From Pigmentiphaga sp. H8 (GTDB lineage Bacteria > Pseudomonadota > Gammaproteobacteria > Burkholderiales > Burkholderiaceae_B): 64,000 nucleotides of DNA. The notes beneath the pieces are model-generated. The model was not told the DNA's origin. It did not search any database and saw nothing but the letters and a program-made list of their open reading frames with translations. The DNA lies in contig NZ_CP033966.1 in NCBI RefSeq assembly GCF_003854895.1, positions 2,852,001 through 2,916,000 on the forward strand. Direction: 5' to 3'. The first letter of the stretch is position 1, and every line of letters begins with the position of its first letter. Below are positions 59,351-64,000 of the stretch, one piece after another. The position numbers and the translations under genes are program-made.

Positions 59351-60343
59351 CTACTCGATCTTGATGCCGGCCGCTTTCACGAGCCGGGACGCGGACTTCG
59401 TTTCGTCGGCCAGATACTTCTCGAAGGCTTTCTGGTCCATCGGCATGGGAGTGGCGCCCAGGTTGGCGAAGCGGGTCTTGATGTCGGGCATCTCCAGCAC
59501 CTTCAGCACGCCGGCGTGGATCTTGTCGACCACGGGCTGCGGCGTCTTGGCGGGCGCGAACAGCCCCACCCAGAACGTGTAGGCGGCGGCCGGCAGGTTC
59601 GAGTCGGTCATCGAAGGCACGTCGGGCAGCGCGGCCGAGCGCGCGGCGGTGCCGACGGCCAGCGCCTGCAGCTTGCCGTCCTTGATCATGGGCAGCGCCG
59701 ACACCAGCGGTGCGAAGAACCAGGTCGTACGGCCGGCGATGGTCTCGGTGATGGCTTCGGGCGTCCCGCGGAACGGCACGTGTACCGCCTCGATGCCGGA
59801 CGCCACGCGGAACTGCTCCGCGTTCATGTGCGTGGCCGAGCCGTTACCCGCCGAGGCGTAGAACAGCTTGCCGGGCTCGGCCTTGGCCTTGGCGATCAGG
59901 TCGCCCAGGTTCTTGAACCCCGCCGAGGGCGAGACCACCAGCACGTTGGGCAGGCTGGCCAGCGGCGTGATGCCCTCGAAGTCCTTGAGCGTGTCGTACG
60001 GCAGGTTCGGATAGATGGACGGGTTGACGAGGTGGCCCGAGCTGTGGATCAGCAGGGTGTAGCCATCGGCGGGCGCCTTGGCGACCTGGGCCGCGCCCAG
60101 CGTGCCGCCCGCGCCGGGCTTGTTCTCGACCACGATCTGCGCGCCCAGGATGGGGCCCAGCTTGTCGGCGATCGAGCGCGCCACCACGTCGGTGCCGCTG
60201 CCCGCGGTGAACGGGACGACGAAGCGGATGGGCGTGCCCTGGGGCCAGTTGCCCTGGGCCTGGGCGCTCGCGCCCGCGGTCAGCATCGCGGCGGCGGCGA
60301 GAACGCGCAGCGAAGTCCGGCGCGCGTGGGAAGGTCGTTGCAT
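59351..60343 (-). CDS. Bug-type periplasmic solute-binding protein
   Basis: 330 residues with a signal peptide (SLRVLAAAAMLTAGASAQA) and mature start WPQGTPIRFVVPFTAGSGTDVVAR, then VVENKPGAGGTLGAAQVAKAPADGYTLL. GAGGAGA-type ribosome binding site precedes the ATG. It lies 40 bases downstream of the cupin gene and is probably the last gene of the minus-strand catabolic operon, giving the likely importer receptor for that pathway's substrate. Confidence 0.94.
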   Translation of the reverse strand: MQRPSHARRTSLRVLAAAAMLTAGASAQAQGNWPQGTPIRFVVPFTAGSGTDVVARSIADKLGPILGAQIVVENKPGAGGTLGAAQVAKAPADGYTLLIHSSGHLVNPSIYPNLPYDTLKDFEGITPLASLPNVLVVSPSAGFKNLGDLIAKAKAEPGKLFYASAGNGSATHMNAEQFRVASGIEAVHVPFRGTPEAITETIAGRTTWFFAPLVSALPMIKDGKLQALAVGTAARSAALPDVPSMTDSNLPAAAYTFWVGLFAPAKTPQPVVDKIHAGVLKVLEMPDIKTRFANLGATPMPMDQKAFEKYLADETKSASRLVKAAGIKIE

Positions 60344-60383
60344 GGTATGTCTCCTCTCTGATTTATCGAATGGAACGGCGGCG

Positions 60384-60746
60384 CTAGCCCGGGACGGGCG
60401 GACTGAATGGCATGGCCAGCAGCACCGATGCCGTCCGGCCGCTGCGGTTGATCAACTGGCGTTTTTCCCCGGGCGCGAGGCGGCAGGAATCCAGGCGCCC
60501 CAGCGTGGCCTCCTGGCGTATCCCGTCCAGCTCGCTCACGACGACAAGCTCGCCTTCCAGGACCACGTAGTGCTTCTCCATGGGCGAGCCATCCAGCGAG
60601 GTATGGCCGCCGGGCTCCAGCGTCGAGACGCCCAGCCACAGCTGTTCCGCCGGGCCGGCTTCCCGGCCCTGCAGGCGCACGCAGCGCATGTCGAAGTGGT
60701 TGGGGGCCTCGTAGACCGGGGCCTCGGGATAGCGGGTGACGTTCAT
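60384..60746 (-). CDS. Cupin-domain protein
   Basis: 120 residues with one cupin fold: GVSTLEPGGHTSLDGSPMEKHYVVLEGELVVV gives the G(X)5HXH-like region, here with H for only part of the usual metal set, and LAPGEKRQLINRSG the second motif. It could be an isomerase, dioxygenase or ligand-sensing protein. It overlaps the upstream oxidoreductase gene by four bases. Confidence 0.86.
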   Translation of the reverse strand: MNVTRYPEAPVYEAPNHFDMRCVRLQGREAGPAEQLWLGVSTLEPGGHTSLDGSPMEKHYVVLEGELVVVSELDGIRQEATLGRLDSCRLAPGEKRQLINRSGRTASVLLAMPFSPPVPG

Positions 60747-61765
60747 GCCCCGGCGTCCCACGGCCGCAGCACGATGCGCTGGTCCGACCCGCCTATTACC
60801 GTGCGATAGGCCTCGAGCGCGTCGGTCAGCGCGTAGACGGCATCGGCGCCCACCGGAAAAGGCCGCAGCGTACCGGCCTCGAACCCCGGCCGCAGCGCCC
60901 GCAGGTGTGCGGCCGCCTCGGTGCAGTCCATGGCCAGCGAGTCCACGCCCACGTAGGTGTGCATGGCGCGATAGAACGTGAAGATGTCGAACGGCACGGG
61001 GCGCTCGACCGTCGAGATGAAGATCTGCGTGGCGCGCTTGGCCATGGCCTGGTTGGCGGCCTGGAAGTACGGGCTGCCCACGGTGTTGTAGACCAGGTCC
61101 ACGCCGCGGCCGTCCGTCAGCTCGCGCAGCCGCGCGGCGACGTCTTCCCGGCTGGCGTCCACCACCTCGACGGGCGCGCAGGCGAAGCCGGCATAGGGAC
61201 CCGGCCGGCGCTGGACCGCGATGACCCGCGCCCCGGCCTGCGCCGCGAGCTGTACCGAGGCCTGCCCCACCTTGCCGTTGGCGCCCATGACGGCGACCAC
61301 CTGGCCCGGTTGCGGCATGCCGCTGCGCTGGAAGCCTTCGTGGGCGGTCACGAACGGCACGCCTATCGACCCGGCGGCGTCGAAGTCCAGGCCCGAGGGC
61401 ATTTCCTCCAGCGCGGCCAGCGGCAACGTCAGCCAGGCGGCATGCGAGCCGTCCCGCGTGATGCCCAGGTCGCCGCCCGAGCCCCAGACGCGGCGGCCTA
61501 TCCACTCGGTGGGGCCCGCCACCACCGTGCCGGCGAAGTCGCGGCCGGGCGTGCGCGGCCAGACGGCCTGCGGCATCAGCCCCATGGCCGCCTTCACGTC
61601 GCTGGGATTGACGGCCGCGCTGGCCACCTTGACGATGGCATGGTCGGGCGCCGGCCGGGGCATGGCCAGGGTTTCGATGGCGGGGGCCAGATGGGCGGCG
61701 GACTCGGCTTTCGCCAGCACGCGCACGGCCGGTCCAGATTGGGTTGCTTGCATGACGGTGGACAT
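60743..61765 (-). CDS. MDR-family (zinc-type alcohol dehydrogenase-like) oxidoreductase
   Basis: 340 residues with the MDR fold: N-terminal GroES-like domain (AAVNPSDVKAAMGLMP, TPGRDFAGTVV) and Rossmann domain (AVMGANGKVGQASVQLAAQAGARVIAV). The catalytic-zinc cysteine and structural-zinc cysteine cluster are missing, which indicates a quinone oxidoreductase or enoyl reductase type using NADPH. It is 17 bases downstream of the BKACE gene in the same operon. Longer upstream frames are rejected. Confidence 0.9.
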   Translation of the reverse strand: MSTVMQATQSGPAVRVLAKAESAAHLAPAIETLAMPRPAPDHAIVKVASAAVNPSDVKAAMGLMPQAVWPRTPGRDFAGTVVAGPTEWIGRRVWGSGGDLGITRDGSHAAWLTLPLAALEEMPSGLDFDAAGSIGVPFVTAHEGFQRSGMPQPGQVVAVMGANGKVGQASVQLAAQAGARVIAVQRRPGPYAGFACAPVEVVDASREDVAARLRELTDGRGVDLVYNTVGSPYFQAANQAMAKRATQIFISTVERPVPFDIFTFYRAMHTYVGVDSLAMDCTEAAAHLRALRPGFEAGTLRPFPVGADAVYALTDALEAYRTVIGGSDQRIVLRPWDAGA

Positions 61766-61782
61766 GATCGGTAGCGGTTCCT

Positions 61783-62664
61783 TCAATTCCTGATGGGCAG
61801 GCCCAGCATGTCGCGCGCCTCGCCGGCGGTCGCCACGCTGCCTCCCAGGTCCTGCACGATGCGCGCGGCGCGCTCCACCAGCGCCGCGTTGCTGGGCGCC
61901 AGGACCCCGCGGGACAGATAGATGTTGTCTTCCAGGCCCACGCGGACATGTCCGCCCGACACGAAGGCGGCCGCCAGCATCGGGAACTCGTGGCGGCCCA
62001 CTCCGAAGGCGGACCAGAACGCGCCCGCCGGCAGGAGGCCGCGGGCATACAGCAGCGTCTCGGGCGTGGCCTCGAAGCCGTACTTGACGCCGGTGACGAA
62101 GGTCCACATGCCCGGCCCGTCCAGCGTGCCGTCGGCGATCAGGTCGCGCGCGAGGTGGATGTCGCCGCTGTCGAAGATCTCCAGTTCGGGCTTGACGCCC
62201 GCCTCGCGGATCACGCCGGCCATGACGCGCACGTTGCGCGGGGTGTTGATGACCACCTCGGCGCCCGAGTTCATGGTGTTCAGGTCCAGCGAGCAGACGT
62301 CGGGCCGCAGCCGCGCGACGTGCTCGACGCGTTTTTCCGGCGCCAGCAGCGTGGTGCCCGGACCGGCCACGCGCGGCTCGGCCTCGCTCGGCACGTAGCG
62401 GCCGCCCGGGCCGGTGGTCAGGTTGATGATGACTTCCCGGTTCTCGGCCCGGATGCGGCGGATGACCTCGTCGTACAGCCCCACGTCCATCGAGGGCCGG
62501 CCGGTTTGCGGATCGCGCACGTGGATATGGACCTGCGCCGCGCCGGCGCGGGCCGCCTCCAGCGCCGAATTGGCGATCTGTTCAGGCGTGATGGGCAGGT
62601 GCGGCGTCTGCTCCGGCTTGGTCAGGTTGCCGGTGATCGCGCAGGTGATGACGGTCGGGTTCAC
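61783..62664 (-). CDS. Beta-keto acid cleavage enzyme (BKACE, DUF849 family)
   Basis: 293 residues. Zinc ligands are visible as H46 and H48 in VHIHVRDP, with the conserved Glu in GLEDNIY. BKACE enzymes condense a beta-keto acid with acetyl-CoA to give a CoA ester and acetoacetate; the founding member cleaves 3-keto-5-aminohexanoate, and others act on 3-oxoadipate-like or dehydrocarnitine-type substrates. The neighbouring SDR could form the keto acid. Its start overlaps the SDR stop by four bases. Confidence 0.93.
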   Translation of the reverse strand: MNPTVITCAITGNLTKPEQTPHLPITPEQIANSALEAARAGAAQVHIHVRDPQTGRPSMDVGLYDEVIRRIRAENREVIINLTTGPGGRYVPSEAEPRVAGPGTTLLAPEKRVEHVARLRPDVCSLDLNTMNSGAEVVINTPRNVRVMAGVIREAGVKPELEIFDSGDIHLARDLIADGTLDGPGMWTFVTGVKYGFEATPETLLYARGLLPAGAFWSAFGVGRHEFPMLAAAFVSGGHVRVGLEDNIYLSRGVLAPSNAALVERAARIVQDLGGSVATAGEARDMLGLPIRN

Positions 62665-63428
62665 AGGTGGCGCCCTCCATCGACCACGATGCGGGTGCCG
62701 GTGGCAAAGCGCAGCGAGGTGGCGCAGGCTTCCACGGCGGCGGCGATGTCGTCGGTGGTGCCGATGCGGCCCAGCGGCGTGGTGGCGGCCGTCTTGGCGT
62801 TGAAGTCGGCGCCCCGGCCCGGCACGAAAGTGGAATCGACCACGCCCGGGCTGACCGACAGCACGCGCACCTGCGGCGCGAGCACACGCGCCAGGGCTTC
62901 GCCCACCACGTCCACGCTGGCCTTGGCCGCGACGTAGGCCAGGTTGCTGCCGACGCCGGTGAAGGCCGCGATGGACGACAGCGTCACGATCAGGCCGTCG
63001 CCGCTTTCCTTGAGCAGGGGCGCGAAAGCGCGGATGGTCGAGAAGACGCCCCGGAAATTGACCTTCAGGATGTCGTCGATCAGTTCGTCGGTCAGCGCGT
63101 CCAGGTCGGCCGCGGGCACGGGCTTGGTGTAGCCGGCGCTGTTGACCAGGATGTGGCAGGTGCCGAATTCGGCGCGGACGCGGTCGGCCGCCGCCTTCAG
63201 GGCCGGGCTGTCGGTGATGGAGGCGACGACGTCGGCGTGCCCTTCGCCGGGCAGTTCGGCCACCCGGGCCGCTGCGGCCGGATCGCCGTTGTGCAGCAGC
63301 ACGCAGCGGGCCCCGCGGGCCGCCAGGCGCCGCGCGGTGGCATGGCCGATCGCGCCGGTGCCGCCGGCGATCACGGCCACCTTGCCGTCCAGGCGGTCTT
63401 GCGGCGCGAATGGAGTTGCTTGAGTCAT
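62661..63428 (-). CDS. Short-chain dehydrogenase/reductase (SDR)
   Basis: 255 residues with a classical SDR layout: cofactor motif GGTGAIG near 22-28, NSAG (NAG-like), catalytic Ser in TLSSIAAF and Y-x3-K in YVAAK. The C-terminus ends in IVVDGGRHL. It probably oxidises a hydroxy acid to the keto acid consumed by the BKACE enzyme; this is inference from the operon. The intradiol dioxygenase gene ends 32 bases upstream. Confidence 0.92.
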   Translation of the reverse strand: MTQATPFAPQDRLDGKVAVIAGGTGAIGHATARRLAARGARCVLLHNGDPAAAARVAELPGEGHADVVASITDSPALKAAADRVRAEFGTCHILVNSAGYTKPVPAADLDALTDELIDDILKVNFRGVFSTIRAFAPLLKESGDGLIVTLSSIAAFTGVGSNLAYVAAKASVDVVGEALARVLAPQVRVLSVSPGVVDSTFVPGRGADFNAKTAATTPLGRIGTTDDIAAAVEACATSLRFATGTRIVVDGGRHL

Positions 63429-63460
63429 GGGGGTGTTCCTTAGGGGAATGCGTGGGGAAA

Positions 63461-64000
63461 TCAGGGAATCGGGGGATGCGGGAAGACCATCTCGCCTTCC
63501 AGCAGCGTGAAGCAGTGGTCGAACACGGCGACGTCGCCGCCCGGGCGCGGCTCCACCCGGTACTGGCCGACCAGCCGGCGCGTCACGCCGAAGGTGGGAT
63601 CGCTGTGCAGGAACTCCGAATCGTCGGCATAGACCTGGGTGATCAGGACCTTGTAGCCGGGCTTGGAGAACATGAAATGCAGGTGCGCCGGCCGGAACTC
63701 GTGGCGTTCCTGGGCGCGCAGCAGCACGCCGCCCGGTCCGTCCACCGGCACCGGATAGCCCGCCGGCCGCACCGAGCGGAAGCGGAAGCGTCCGTCTTCG
63801 TCGGTGGTGTAGCGGCCGCGCAGGTTCATGTCGGGCTGGGTTTCGTCCTGGTTTTCGTACAGGCCGCTGGGCGAGGCATGCCAGATGTCCACCGTGACGC
63901 CCGCCACCGGCCGGCCCTCGCGGTCCTGCACCCGCCCGCTGCCCTCCAGCGGGATGCCCGGCGTGCCCGGCGCCGCGAGCGACGCGCCGGGCGCCAGGCT
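63461..64000 (-). CDS. Intradiol ring-cleavage dioxygenase, C-terminal part (start lies outside the window)
   Basis: At least 179 residues are visible; the frame runs open through base 64000, so the N-terminal part is missing. Fe(III) ligands of catechol 1,2-dioxygenase-type enzymes are recognisable: Tyr in SGLY, Tyr in AGYPVP, and two His in RPAHLHF. The sequence WHASPSGLYENQ and NLRGRYTTDEDGRFRFR is characteristic of catechol, hydroxyquinol and related dioxygenases. It is the most upstream visible gene of the catabolic operon, which thereby has an aromatic ring-cleavage step. Confidence 0.9.
   Translation of the reverse strand, partial: SLAPGASLAAPGTPGIPLEGSGRVQDREGRPVAGVTVDIWHASPSGLYENQDETQPDMNLRGRYTTDEDGRFRFRSVRPAGYPVPVDGPGGVLLRAQERHEFRPAHLHFMFSKPGYKVLITQVYADDSEFLHSDPTFGVTRRLVGQYRVEPRPGGDVAVFDHCFTLLEGEMVFPHPPIP

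Noticed and set aside
1..64000. CRISPR arrays, tRNA or rRNA genes, insertion sequences, prophage genes
   Set aside because: Read for repeated spacers, cloverleaf-like segments and transposase or phage proteins; none was recognised.

Overview
The window is a high-GC, gene-dense stretch of chromosome from a betaproteobacterium of the order Burkholderiales, most probably family Alcaligenaceae (Bordetella or Achromobacter type). The grounds are the ribosomal order rpsF-priB-rpsR-rplI-dnaB, the ygfZ-mltG-tmk-holB-tatD string with a DUF4936 gene beside ygfZ, three Bug-type (tripartite tricarboxylate) solute-binding proteins, and many LysR regulators next to catabolic operons. I did not recognise tRNA, rRNA, CRISPR, prophage or insertion sequence elements.

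Layout. (1) 1-9000: a divergent LysR gene and a minus-strand catabolic operon. It carries a Rieske oxygenase, an unrecognised 212-residue protein, LivH and LivM permeases, a fused LivG-LivF ATPase, a DUF1116 protein and a LivJ-type binding protein, nearly all joined by 1-4 base overlaps. (2) 9200-12500: ribosomal protein operon and dnaB. (3) 12504-12759: a structured inverted-repeat element. (4) 12780-17550: PhoU-like/Pit phosphate uptake behind a possible Pho box, then small metabolic genes. (5) 17550-23360: ygfZ, mltG, tmk, holB, tatD and a periplasmic ankyrin protein. (6) 23350-27270: ferric iron ABC transporter, with a Fur-like box at fbpA. (7) 27327-36579: recC-recB-recD, translationally overlapped. 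(8) 36594-41857: Bug protein, aldehyde dehydrogenase and ThDP enzyme, divergent from a LysR gene with a well-placed operator. (9) 41950-42600: wreckage of a toxin-antitoxin module fused to an acetyltransferase remnant. (10) 42662-52025: beta-lactamase-fold lipoprotein, TerC/CorC protein, two MFS transporters, FecR-like protein, LysR, and a universal-stress operon behind an FNR/ANR-type promoter. (11) 52015-58276: PhoX phosphatase behind a Pho box, TPM/LemA genes, CigR-like protein and FetAB-like transporter. (12) 58295-64000: two Bug proteins and a catabolic operon (cupin, MDR oxidoreductase, BKACE, SDR) running out of the window behind an intradiol dioxygenase.

How it fits together. Housekeeping blocks (translation, replication, recombination) alternate with substrate-uptake and degradation islands. 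Several regulatory sites have geometry matching the neighbouring genes: Pho boxes at pit and phoX, a Fur-like box over the fbpA -10, an FNR-like site 41.5 bases before the predicted usp start, and a T-N11-A LysR site at -65 of the ThDP operon. The least ordinary items are the chimeric toxin/acetyltransferase scar, the nested inverted-repeat element after dnaB, and the Rieske/DUF1116/fused-LivGF operon whose substrate is not evident. I saw no clearly new defence or mobile system.
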